A stretch of DNA of 64,000 nucleotides, taken from NCBI GenBank assembly GCA_013995675.1, contig VWRR01000009.1, positions 558,001-622,000 on the forward strand, given 5' to 3'. The translations under genes and the position numbers were made by a program. Below the pieces are notes generated by a model that saw nothing but the letters and a program-made list of their open reading frames with translations, did no database searches and had not been told where the DNA came from. Numbering within the stretch: position 1 is the first letter of the stretch; every line of letters starts with the position of its first letter. Of this stretch, positions 18,953 to 27,992 are shown piece after piece. Source of the stretch: Cyanidiococcus yangmingshanensis (lineage: Eukaryota; Rhodophyta; Bangiophyceae; Cyanidiales; Cyanidiaceae).

Positions 18953-21900
18953 ATGGTCGCTACGGCATGCCTGGGACTCGAGTCGCTGGATACGTCCGCA
19001 AACGGCCGGAAGAAGGGACTTGAAGAGGCACTCGAGGCCACCAGGTACAGCCACGCCAGTCAACGTGTTGCTTTTGTGAGTGTCCTCTTCGCTGCGAGTA
19101 CCAGCCAACTCCAATCTTCAGCCATATGTGACTTGGTTGGACGGAAACCTGCACCAAGGGCTCGCAATCGTTATCGTTGGCGGCAGCGCTGTTCGTGTGC
19201 AGGAAGAGTTCGTGGCTCGGAGTGGGCTGGCGGCTCTTTGACTGACGGGAGGGCGTTTCTTGGACTGAATGTTCTCAATCGAAGGACGCAGGCGTTCATC
19301 TGTCTCCTTCTGAGTGCATCGCTCGAATCAAGGAACGATGAAGAGCCAGAACTGCCACTCGAGCCGTCCGAGTGCAGTAGCAGGCAACCGTCCAACCCGA
19401 GCGCGACATGGGCGCAGCTACTGCCGCTGCCGCCGACCATGCTCGCCACGTTTGCGGGATCAGCCTTCGAGTCGTACATGATGCTTCTCGATCGCGTTAT
19501 AAGTCTGCGGTTTCGCCGAAACCGCGATAGGATCAATGGGGCGTCCGAACTAGACCAGACTTACAACACCGAAGGGACGGCCTGGGATCGAGCTACGCGT
19601 GCTTCGATGCTTCATCAACAGCGGGTGCGGGGGCGCTGCCAAGCTGATGCGGTTACGGAAGCGTCCGTTCCACCCTTGTCAAGTTTTCGACCTCGGCCAC
19701 CGATTCTCAAGGGTCTGGTCTTCAGCGGACGCGAGTTTGAGCGCGAGTTCATAGAGTATCTGGAAAGGCGAGGGCACGAAGTTGTGCGCTGCCAAACACT
19801 GGCAGAAACGCTTCGGGCAATGGAACGCGGTGCAGCCATTATCGCACAGGCTCCGTTATCTTTTGAAATTCTGCATGGTCGAGCAGACCTGCTGATCCGG
19901 GAAAGGGTCGAGTCGGCAGGCGATGGAACGGTGCCTCTGGATCCGCCCTGGGATCCTTTTCTGGAGCCACGTCCTCCTTCGAGTGCACTACCGCCAGGAT
20001 CTCGCTGGATTGCCACCGTCCCTCAAGCGCAATGGTCATCTCATCATCTTTATCGATATACAGTCTGTGAATGTAAGCTCGCCCAGCAAGTTCAGGTGGA
20101 GTTTCCGATCCAGGCAATGGCGTATCTGTGGATGCTTCGAGCGTTTGAGCGACGTCAGTATTCCGATCTCGGCTATTGGCCAAGATTCTATCTCTGTTTG
20201 GATATTGATGCTGATGCGCATGTTGGACAGGTGCTGTGCCGGCGAACTGCGGAATTCTCGCTCTACTTCGAAGCCAAACTAGAGGAAATGATGGCGCTAG
20301 TGCGCCGCGAAGGCACTCGACTCCTGGACGCAAAGCTCGTAGAGTTACCGAAACGAATCATCGAGGCGCTCTCCAGTCTTGATATGCTTGTAAGTATGCG
20401 AGAGAGTCGTCGCAAGCTCGCCCGTTACGCCTACGCCGCCGCAGTCATTGAGCGCTACCACCAGAGTTTACTGCTAGTCGCCGAGATGCGCCCTGCTGAT
20501 GCGCGGCTGCTCTACGGATGCGGCATTCGAACGCTTCCGGGCCTGGCCACGCTCACAGTTGGAGAGCGTCGCCTCTGTGATGGGATTCCGAACTGGCGCC
20601 TAGCAGAGTATGTGCATCAGGCGCGTCTACTGGCCAGAAAACTTGGCAGCAACGACGATGACGGTGGCGCTGGGCCGCTTTACGAGCGACGGGCAAATGC
20701 CGCGAAGGATGTTATGCGACTCCTGCCCGCGTCATCACCGATGGATATGTATTTGGTCTACATGTCTTCATATGATCGGTTCTACTTTTTGCTTGGGACA
20801 TGGTGCCCAGGACAGGAACCTGCTCCACGTTATCTATGGGCATCCACGCCAGAGGATGCTGCCATGCTTTTGCAACGTTTTTTGAAGAAGGTGCAGGCGT
20901 CGTTGCGGAAGGATCCAAACCTCCACGTCTACCATTTTGGTGCACTGGATCGACATGCCCTAATGGAAGTTTCAATGGCTGCGCATGACGCCGATGTGCA
21001 GGCCGCCGTGGACTCTTTGCCTTTAGTAGACTTGAGGCACATTCTCCGTGCCTGTCTACATATCGGACACGAAGATCCGTATACGCTGTGGTCTCTTGAA
21101 CGTATCATTCGACCTGCGGCGAGGTCAGCAGATGATATTCCTGTTTCGCCGCAACTCCAAGCTGCAGAACTCTACGAACGTTATCGTATCGCCCAACGCT
21201 ACCGCAAGACGGCGAGCGCGAGAATTCTCCGGTACCGGATTCTTTCCTTGAATATTTGGGCTTGCCAGTTGCTGGAGGAGACCGCTGCATGGTTGCGGAA
21301 ACACCTTGGTGGCCCAACAGCAGATGTGACCACGAACGGGTCCGCATCTCCGGCCTGTGCGACCGCAGCGACTATGTCGGCAGCTGCCCAACGACGGCAC
21401 AGCGCCACTACACACGATGGCAACGAGAATGGTGTCAGTCTCCGTCAGACGGAACCTCGCCGTTGGGTGCCGAAAGCCGACGATGCTCATGTTCGCGAAT
21501 CACCGGGAGATGCCGATGCTGCGTATTCGTTCCGAAGAAACGGCGAACTGGGACGGGCTCCATCACCGAGCACACCCTTTGTCGCGATGATGCAGATGCT
21601 CGAGTCCGAGCGCGCGAATGATATTCCAGAAAAAGATGCAATGATGTTGTCGTTGCATGTGCGGAAAGAGCTGCCTGCGGACGACCCCATGAGGGATCTC
21701 GTCGACTATATTCGTTGTGAATCCAAAATCGAATGGCAGTACTTGCGCTGGCGACAACGACCAGAGATTGCCCTGGATATCGACTTTTACGATGATCCCG
21801 ACGTGATTGTCGATGCGGTGGTCGTTGCCTGTCAGGAGGCCGCCTCGACATCGCCTCCTGAGGAGTCGCAACTGGCACCCGGTCCGAAGGAGACGTCGGC

Positions 21901-24238
21901 GTCAACGTCTCTGCCGGACGACGCTCGAGCCACGACGCCACCGACAGCGCAGCGGAATGATCGAGCAAAGCCGTTGACATCACGAAGACGATCAACGAGC
22001 ACGACTTTGGTCAAGGAGGTAGGCGCATGCTCCGACGAGATGATCCCAGACCGACTGCAGACGAGCGACGCCTCTCGGCCGTTGCGAGACGCTTCATCTG
22101 CCGGGGACGATCCGCACGACCCAGTGGAGTCGCTGGCCCACCATGTTCTCGGACTCAATCACGGTTCTGACGCTGTGCCTGACGCGTCGAGAATCCCCGA
22201 AACACAGCGACCGACAAATCTCGAGATTTCGAAAACGGGTCAGTGTCCGACACCGATGCCGAATGTGGTCGTCTCAGCGGAATGGATAGCATCGAGTGAC
22301 TCGGCGGAGAGGCAGCCAGACCAGCGTCTGGGCTCGCGCGTCGAGCGCACCACCATTTTCGTGCACTTCCCCTGTGAGCAGCGCATTTATCCGGAAAACG
22401 GCGAGTGGCAGGTCTCTATTCTCGCTGGTGACGCCTACGTCTTGATCCCGTCGGCTCGACTGCGATTCGTTGGCTCCGACCGCTGCACCATTGAGGTCGA
22501 TCGTGCAACAGCAGCGCTCTATCTGACGACCGGCACTCGGCTACCTCGTATCGTTCGGCGGCCAGCCTTCTTTCGCCGACTCTCCTCCATCCTGGGGCTT
22601 TGTGTGGCTGCCACTCGACCTGAACAGGCTGTTTTGGCTGCTCGTTATCTCCGGCGAGAGCGCCCCTTTCCGGAGCTGGCGCGCGTCAAGGAGCCTTATC
22701 GCTCCGCCGAGGATATCACCCAGGTAGTTGATGCTTTGTACCGCATCACTGACGGGCGGGTTGTGCTCATTCAGGGACCACCTGGCTCGGGAAAAACCCA
22801 CACGATCGCGGAATGCGTCGGGGACCTTTTGTGCCGAGCACCCCAAGATGGACGTCGGCTTCGCATCGGTATTTGTGCGAATGCACACACTGCGATTGAT
22901 CAGGTGCTGCATGCGCTGTTGCGATGCCTTCATCGACAAGGTATCATGGACACAGCGCAGTACATCTGGCGTATTGGACAGCGGAAGCAATGCAGTCTTC
23001 CGAGTGGAGCCGTGCATCTGACGAGTCGTTGTCCGACCCTTACCGAACTCAGTGACGAACGTCGTCCGTTCTCAGTGATTGCAGGCACTGCGTTCGCGCT
23101 CTCGCATATTTACCTACGAGGCCAGCTGGATTATCTTTTCGTGGACGAGGCGGGCCAGCTGCCGCGGGCGTATTTCGTGGCAATGCTGCCGAATGTACGG
23201 CGAGCAGCGATTCTCGTAGGTGATCAAATGCAGCTATCTGCGGTCTCGGCGAACGGCTCCCTGCTTCCGAGTCGGCGACCGCTCACGGGTGGCGAGTCCT
23301 CGCTCACGTACTTGCTGGGACCGGAGACGTCGGTCATTGGACCCGAATGGGGTTGGTTTCTGCCCACGAGTCGGCGCATGAGTCCATCGCTCTGTCGGTT
23401 CATCAGCACCACGTTTTATGAAGGCCGGCTGCAATGGCATCCCAGCGTCGAGGGTCGTTGTGTCTGGGACCTGCACCAGGGAAAAGCTCGCACTGGGCTT
23501 GGATTTCTCGCAGTCGACTCGTCCTGGTCGCTGGACTTTGCCGGCAGCGAAGTGCTGCTCTCTCGCTGGAAACGAGAGGTTGGCACCATTTTGAGGCTTG
23601 TCTGGCGACTCGTTGACGGCTCCCGCTACCAGCTTTGCCTGTCATCGGAAACGAATTTGGACTCGGCGGCACGTCGACCCATTACTGCAGACGACATTCT
23701 CATTGTGGCTCCATACAATGAGCAAGTGACGGCCTTGCGAGCTGCTTTCTCGCACTGGGCAGCAGCGGGTGCCTCCTCGTCGACTGTCAGGACGAATGCT
23801 ACTGCCGGGGAATCAACCGGCGATGATTCGCTAGAACAAACGACTAGACGACGTGCTTGCAGCGTTCCCCTCATCGGCACGGTGGACAAGTTCCAAGGCC
23901 AAGAGCGTCCTATTGCCATCATGAGTCTGTGTGCACCCGAATGGGAAGGTGATACGGAAGCCGACGTTGCTGGCGCCTCGCGAGCGTCCACCATCCACGA
24001 GAGCATTGCATTCGTCTTGGATTCGAGGCGTCTGAATGTCGCTCTGTCGCGGGCCCAGTGCTTAGCTATTGTGGTCGGTGAAGGACGTCTTGGAGTCGGC
24101 ACAGCTCGCCATATCGAGTCTGTGGCGGCCATGAATCTCTTCCTCCGACTGAGGGCACACGCAACTCCTTGGACCGGGGCTGATCTCGTCGACGACAACG
24201 GTCACGTCTCGGTTCCAGAGCCCGCTCAATCTCCATGA
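18953..24238 (+). CDS. TM0106-type RecB-like nuclease fused to RNase H-fold exonuclease and SF1 (Dna2/Upf1-like) helicase
   Basis: A 1761-residue protein with three enzymatic modules. Residues about 250-460 have a PD-(D/E)XK nuclease core: GRADLLIRERV (Asp about 310), then CECKLAQ (Glu and Lys about 370) and a following QAMAYLWML helix, as in RecB-family nucleases. Residues about 560-720 resemble the RNase H-fold exonuclease domain that follows it in bacterial TM0106-type proteins (FYFLLGTW, VYHFGALDRHALME, LVDLRHIL). Residues about 1255-1720 are an SF1B helicase: Walker A GPPGSGKTHT near 1274, VDEAGQ near 1396, GDQMQL, TSRRMSP, GTVDKFQGQE and RLNVALSRAQ. A low-complexity Ser/Thr/Asp linker lies between the halves. 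The first about 160 residues look non-conserved; an in-frame ATG at 19439 (MLATFAGSAFESYMMLLDRV) may be the real start. Such fusions are mainly bacterial, so transfer is inferred. Confidence 0.82.
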   Translation: MVATACLGLESLDTSANGRKKGLEEALEATRYSHASQRVAFVSVLFAASTSQLQSSAICDLVGRKPAPRARNRYRWRQRCSCAGRVRGSEWAGGSLTDGRAFLGLNVLNRRTQAFICLLLSASLESRNDEEPELPLEPSECSSRQPSNPSATWAQLLPLPPTMLATFAGSAFESYMMLLDRVISLRFRRNRDRINGASELDQTYNTEGTAWDRATRASMLHQQRVRGRCQADAVTEASVPPLSSFRPRPPILKGLVFSGREFEREFIEYLERRGHEVVRCQTLAETLRAMERGAAIIAQAPLSFEILHGRADLLIRERVESAGDGTVPLDPPWDPFLEPRPPSSALPPGSRWIATVPQAQWSSHHLYRYTVCECKLAQQVQVEFPIQAMAYLWMLRAFERRQYSDLGYWPRFYLCLDIDADAHVGQVLCRRTAEFSLYFEAKLEEMMALVRREGTRLLDAKLVELPKRIIEALSSLDMLVSMRESRRKLARYAYAAAVIERYHQSLLLVAEMRPADARLLYGCGIRTLPGLATLTVGERRLCDGIPNWRLAEYVHQARLLARKLGSNDDDGGAGPLYERRANAAKDVMRLLPASSPMDMYLVYMSSYDRFYFLLGTWCPGQEPAPRYLWASTPEDAAMLLQRFLKKVQASLRKDPNLHVYHFGALDRHALMEVSMAAHDADVQAAVDSLPLVDLRHILRACLHIGHEDPYTLWSLERIIRPAARSADDIPVSPQLQAAELYERYRIAQRYRKTASARILRYRILSLNIWACQLLEETAAWLRKHLGGPTADVTTNGSASPACATAATMSAAAQRRHSATTHDGNENGVSLRQTEPRRWVPKADDAHVRESPGDADAAYSFRRNGELGRAPSPSTPFVAMMQMLESERANDIPEKDAMMLSLHVRKELPADDPMRDLVDYIRCESKIEWQYLRWRQRPEIALDIDFYDDPDVIVDAVVVACQEAASTSPPEESQLAPGPKETSASTSLPDDARATTPPTAQRNDRAKPLTSRRRSTSTTLVKEVGACSDEMIPDRLQTSDASRPLRDASSAGDDPHDPVESLAHHVLGLNHGSDAVPDASRIPETQRPTNLEISKTGQCPTPMPNVVVSAEWIASSDSAERQPDQRLGSRVERTTIFVHFPCEQRIYPENGEWQVSILAGDAYVLIPSARLRFVGSDRCTIEVDRATAALYLTTGTRLPRIVRRPAFFRRLSSILGLCVAATRPEQAVLAARYLRRERPFPELARVKEPYRSAEDITQVVDALYRITDGRVVLIQGPPGSGKTHTIAECVGDLLCRAPQDGRRLRIGICANAHTAIDQVLHALLRCLHRQGIMDTAQYIWRIGQRKQCSLPSGAVHLTSRCPTLTELSDERRPFSVIAGTAFALSHIYLRGQLDYLFVDEAGQLPRAYFVAMLPNVRRAAILVGDQMQLSAVSANGSLLPSRRPLTGGESSLTYLLGPETSVIGPEWGWFLPTSRRMSPSLCRFISTTFYEGRLQWHPSVEGRCVWDLHQGKARTGLGFLAVDSSWSLDFAGSEVLLSRWKREVGTILRLVWRLVDGSRYQLCLSSETNLDSAARRPITADDILIVAPYNEQVTALRAAFSHWAAAGASSSTVRTNATAGESTGDDSLEQTTRRRACSVPLIGTVDKFQGQERPIAIMSLCAPEWEGDTEADVAGASRASTIHESIAFVLDSRRLNVALSRAQCLAIVVGEGRLGVGTARHIESVAAMNLFLRLRAHATPWTGADLVDDNGHVSVPEPAQSP

Positions 24239-24643
24239 GGATAGTGCACACGGTGCACACGATGGGCATCGAAGTGGAACACCGTTGTCGTGAGGGCCTG
24301 CTACGCTCATGGTCGGTCTTTGGCCGCCGAGCGCCGATACTCTCGGTCCCAAGTCTTGAATCGCACGAATCTGACGCGTGCTTGGATGGTCGTTTCCTGC
24401 GGGAGTGAGGCACTGCTCCGGTGCGGGATGTCACAAGGACCGTCTGTATCCCTGAACGATGAGCTGGTCGCTCAGGACGCGCTGGGCTCGTCGCCACTTT
24501 GCGTATCCCATGAGCTCCAGGCCTAGAGAGAGGCAGAGAAACAACACATGAACATCGAATCAAACACAGTCCTTTAAACGCAATCGGTTACAAACCTAGA
24601 GACGTCCGCGTAACGCTTTCAGGGCCCTCTCGGAGCCGAGCAG
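24239..24643. other. convergent 3' intergenic region (helicase / SOD)
   Basis: About 400 bases. No gene or structured element was recognised. Confidence 0.4.
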
Positions 24644-25318
24644 TCACTGCAGGGGCACTTCGAGCACCGGCGCTTTCCCTGAGGTCGCTTCGTCGTAGTA
24701 CTTTGCCACCGAGTCCCAGTTGACGACGTTCCACCACGCAGCAATATACTCTGGCCGACGATTCTGGTACTTGAGGTAATAGGCGTGTTCCCACACATCG
24801 AGGCCGAGTATTGGCAGGCCGGGCTGATCCGCCACGTTCGCCATGAGCGGGTTATCCTGGTTCGGTGTGCTCGTGATAAACAGCTTCTTGCTCTGGTCCA
24901 TGCAGAGCCAGGCCCAACCCGAACCAAAGCGTCCCGCCGCAGCCTTGTTGAACTGCTCTTTGAAAGCGTCCACACTACCAAAGCTGGACTCGATAGCGCC
25001 CTTGAGGGCCCCGTTCGGCGCAGAGGACGACGTGCCACTCGGCGCCATTATCGTCCAGAAAAAGGTGTGGTTCCAGTGCCCCCCGCCGTTGTTGCGCACC
25101 GTCGCACGAATTGCATCGGGAGCAGAGTGCACATTCCGACAGATGGCCTCCAGAGAGAGGCCCTTGAGAGAACCGCCGTGCTCACCCTGTATCGCCCCAT
25201 TCAGGTTGTTCACGTACGTGCCGTGGTGCTTTGTGTGGTGAATCTGCATCGTCATTGCGTCGATGTACGGCTCCAACGCCGTGTAGTCATAGCTTATTGC
25301 AGGAAGTGCAAACGACAT
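24644..25318 (-). CDS. manganese superoxide dismutase
   Basis: A 224-residue enzyme converting superoxide to oxygen and peroxide. All four metal ligands are present: His27 ([15 protein letters not shown]), His84 ([11 protein letters not shown]), Asp174 and His178 ([14 protein letters not shown]). The Gly-rich GGGHWNH motif and the Gln in the PNQDNPLM turn (about Q154) are Mn-type rather than Fe-type. There is no leader before the conserved [14 protein letters not shown] start, so a cytosolic location is inferred unless an upstream exon exists. The ATG at 25318 is in a normal position. Confidence 0.94.
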   Translation of the reverse strand: MSFALPAISYDYTALEPYIDAMTMQIHHTKHHGTYVNNLNGAIQGEHGGSLKGLSLEAICRNVHSAPDAIRATVRNNGGGHWNHTFFWTIMAPSGTSSSAPNGALKGAIESSFGSVDAFKEQFNKAAAGRFGSGWAWLCMDQSKKLFITSTPNQDNPLMANVADQPGLPILGLDVWEHAYYLKYQNRRPEYIAAWWNVVNWDSVAKYYDEATSGKAPVLEVPLQ

Positions 25319-25810
25319 GGTTCAGAAACTGATCTACAGTCGCGTGGGTGTTGTGGTCCAGTCAAGCGGCGATAACCTCTTGGTACGTACCCAGATCCCG
25401 TCGCTGGCAAGAAACGCGTCCGCCGACAGCGGGCTGCGCTCGGCTCGCCACGCGATGGCACCCGCACGGATGCGAGAACGCAGCCGCTGATGCCCAGGCG
25501 CTGGCGAACGCAGGCTGATCCACTCGATCCTTTTTGTGGCCAGGACCGGCACGCCGCGGGTGGCGTTCTGCGCCTGTGCGCTCCATCTCCGAGCGCGCAT
25601 GTTTGCCAGTGCGTGCTCGTCGCATCCGGGGACGCAACGCGATTGGCCAGAGGCGTCTCGGCACGGAAAGGACGCAGTTGAGCAGCGTTGCCGCACCTAG
25701 AGGCACTCGCGAGGGAGCGGATTAGACGGACGGTTTACTGAACGAGTGCGAACGATAGCGTTTTACATCTTCTTTGGGAACACGATTGCATTTGTTTAAA
25801 AAAAGATAGG
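25319..25810. other. divergent intergenic region (SOD / PHR2-like)
   Basis: About 490 bases. Arg-rich overlapping frames on the minus strand (25334-25706) show no family features. An A-rich tract precedes the PHR2-like ATG. Confidence 0.4.
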
Positions 25811-27091
25811 ATGTTTGTGAATGGGGTGCGCAGTGAGCAACCACTGACTTTTGTTGGTCTGAGCGTCTCTGGCTCGGGCACGGTGCTACGGCGTGCGCCG
25901 CGCCAGGCGCTGGTTCGCGTGCAGCGAGCGAGTCGCTCGACAAGTGGCCGGGTGAAGCGGACGAGCGCCGTGCTTGTTCGTCGGCTTCCCGAGGACTGGT
26001 TTCAGCTCCTGGCGACGAGCGCAGCGCTACCAGGTTGTGGTGTTCGGCTTGACGGCCACCGATCGCGGAAACTGGCCGAGTGGCTGCAAGGAGCGCCGCC
26101 CAAGTTTGGCCCGCTCCCTGAAGTCGGTGGGGGAGCCGGCAATGCACGCATAGTTTGGTGGGTGAACCAGGACCAGCGGATTGCAGACAATGCGGCTCTG
26201 GCGGAGGCTGCTCGCTCAAGCCGGGATCGTGCTCGCGGAGGTCTGCTACTGGCCGTCTACACCGGCAGTGTTCGCTCCTGCCAGGTGCGTTGTGCTCTGC
26301 GGCACCTCCGTGAACAGCTCGTTCGTCTAGGGAGCGATCTGTTGGTGCTCCCGGAAGGCGGTGGCGCAGCGCTGGTGTCGTTTGTCGAGCGCCTTCGATG
26401 TGAGCATCAAATCCAGATCGATCGCATTGTCTACAACCATGCGTTGAATTGGGAAGGAGCGCTTGCGGAGCGAGACATGGTGCATGCAGTGGAGCATGCG
26501 AGCTCGCTTTCGACGGTTCTTGAAGGCCACTGGGCAGGCAACACGCTCTTTGATGAGGAGCTTGTGAGAAAGTTATCGACCAAGGCGAAGGAACGGCGCC
26601 TCTCATTGATGGCGGTAGCCAATGCGATTCGCCAAAAGCGGAACGGCAAGGACTCGTCCTTGGAACTGGAGCCGTCGCCTGAGCGGCTGTCATGTCCGAA
26701 GGAGCTGTGCGCTTTAGCGGAGGCGAGCTGGCAAGAGTTGGGCACCGAGGCGGCACCGCCAGCAGGGCACATGAACCACGGATGCCCGACCGAGTCCACG
26801 GCCATGGGTACCCTGCAGAGGATGGTTCAACCGCTCTGCGAGTCCGTGACTGCGCGCTTCGCTCAGTCCGACCTGGCAGAGTTGAGTCTGGTCCTGAAAT
26901 CCGCCCTTGATCTCGGCTGCATTTCGGTGCGTCAGGTTTTGAAACAGGTCGCGCAAGCCTGTCAGGGCTCGTACGAGGGCTACACGTTCTCGGAGATGAT
27001 CTGGCGCAGCTACTGGGCGTTCCATATGCATCTCAAGGCATTTGGCACGGTAGAGCCTATCCACTCGGGAAAGGTTTCGGCGTTTTCATGA
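25811..27091 (+). CDS. PHR2-type cryptochrome/photolyase-like protein lacking the C-terminal FAD half
   Basis: A 426-residue protein with a photolyase N-terminal alpha/beta (antenna) domain: ARIVWWVNQDQRIADNAAL corresponds to the VWFRNDLRVHDN strand, followed by LLLAVY, LRHLREQLVRLGSDLLVL and IDRIVYNHALNWEGALAERDM. It then has only the first part of the helical FAD domain (LDLGCISVRQVL and the EMIWRSYWAFH helix) and stops. The deeper FAD-binding and DNA-contact motifs of true photolyases are absent. Plant PHR2 ends at the same point, after ELLWRDFFRF, so this is a family feature rather than a local truncation. The Arg/Ser-rich first 55 residues suggest plastid import. The last 35 bases overlap the 3' end of the opposite transporter gene. 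Confidence 0.8.
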   Translation: MFVNGVRSEQPLTFVGLSVSGSGTVLRRAPRQALVRVQRASRSTSGRVKRTSAVLVRRLPEDWFQLLATSAALPGCGVRLDGHRSRKLAEWLQGAPPKFGPLPEVGGGAGNARIVWWVNQDQRIADNAALAEAARSSRDRARGGLLLAVYTGSVRSCQVRCALRHLREQLVRLGSDLLVLPEGGGAALVSFVERLRCEHQIQIDRIVYNHALNWEGALAERDMVHAVEHASSLSTVLEGHWAGNTLFDEELVRKLSTKAKERRLSLMAVANAIRQKRNGKDSSLELEPSPERLSCPKELCALAEASWQELGTEAAPPAGHMNHGCPTESTAMGTLQRMVQPLCESVTARFAQSDLAELSLVLKSALDLGCISVRQVLKQVAQACQGSYEGYTFSEMIWRSYWAFHMHLKAFGTVEPIHSGKVSAFS

Positions 27092-27992
27092 ATTTGGCAT
27101 GAACGAACATTGCGGAACCGAAAGCTGCGAGCGTCAACCCGAAAGCATTCAAGGCCGTAAAATGATACTCCCACAGAATGAAGCCTAAAGCGGTCTGGAG
27201 TAAATTCTTAGTCTGTCCAGCAATCGCCGTCACGAGAGGTGTATTGGTCGCAGTACACCATAGTGTGGTGACGTTCACGGCCAACGCCGACGCCGAGGAC
27301 AATAAGAGCGCCGAAGCGAACGCCCAGCCGCGCTGGTTCAGCTGTTCAGCGAGCGCGTCCACGGCATTCGGACGGTCCTCGACACGACGCAGTTCGAAAC
27401 ACCAAGCCGCCACCAGTGCCATAGGAATGGCGAAAAGGTTTGTATAAAAGGTCATGGTGAGGCTATCTAGCTGGCGACGGCCGAGCCGAGCCGACGCTCG
27501 TTTCAAAGTGACGAGGTAGAGCGCAGTGGCGCAGTTGTTCAGCATAACATAGATATACCCCAGCCAGTCTGCGTTTATCTCGCCGATCGCAGCTAGTACG
27601 GAGCCCAGCGTCATCACGCCAACAGCTCTCTCTACAGCTGCAGTTTCACGTCGTCCAAGGAAGACAGCCTCGAAGATCATCACCGCAACAGCGGAGAGTC
27701 GACGAAACGCACTGAACATTGGCAAGTTCGCTGACTCGAGGGCAACGAGGCCAGTGAAAACGTTGAGCACAAAGCACGCTGCGACGGCTACCAAGGGCCA
27801 CCAGCACGAAGGCCGTGTTGGAAAGCCGCGCCATACTAGCAATAGGGCAGTGCTGGTGACGATCAGCTGTCCCAGGAGGATCACGAGCGGAAACGGAAAA
27901 TCAAACGTCGAGAACACAGCCTTATTCACTAGGACGCCAAGTAGAGATGTTAGTGTGTATAGGGCTGCGCTGATCCAGGGAGATGGGAGCAT
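27057..27992 (-). CDS. nucleotide-sugar transporter (SLC35D/GONST-like, DMT superfamily)
   Basis: A 311-residue polytopic protein with about ten hydrophobic spans. Family landmarks are VLVNKAVFSTFDFPFP near the N-terminus, FSAFRRLSAVAVMIFE in the substrate-site helix, the INADWLGYIYVMLNN segment, ALYLVTLKR, TFYTNLFAIP, and the C-terminal pair TPLVTAIAGQTKN and WEYHFTALNAFGLTLA. These fit Golgi UDP- or GDP-sugar antiporters of the SLC35D/GONST group. The exact sugar cannot be told. It would feed glycosylation in the secretory pathway. The ATG at 27992 is standard. It overlaps the PHR2-like gene tail-to-tail by 35 bases. Confidence 0.88.
   Translation of the reverse strand: MLPSPWISAALYTLTSLLGVLVNKAVFSTFDFPFPLVILLGQLIVTSTALLLVWRGFPTRPSCWWPLVAVAACFVLNVFTGLVALESANLPMFSAFRRLSAVAVMIFEAVFLGRRETAAVERAVGVMTLGSVLAAIGEINADWLGYIYVMLNNCATALYLVTLKRASARLGRRQLDSLTMTFYTNLFAIPMALVAAWCFELRRVEDRPNAVDALAEQLNQRGWAFASALLLSSASALAVNVTTLWCTATNTPLVTAIAGQTKNLLQTALGFILWEYHFTALNAFGLTLAAFGSAMFVHAKFMKTPKPFPSG

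Noticed and set aside
25722-26756. 344-codon minus-strand frame
   Set aside because: It lies antisense over the well-supported PHR2-like gene and shows low-complexity Pro/Arg/Ser composition typical of a shadow.
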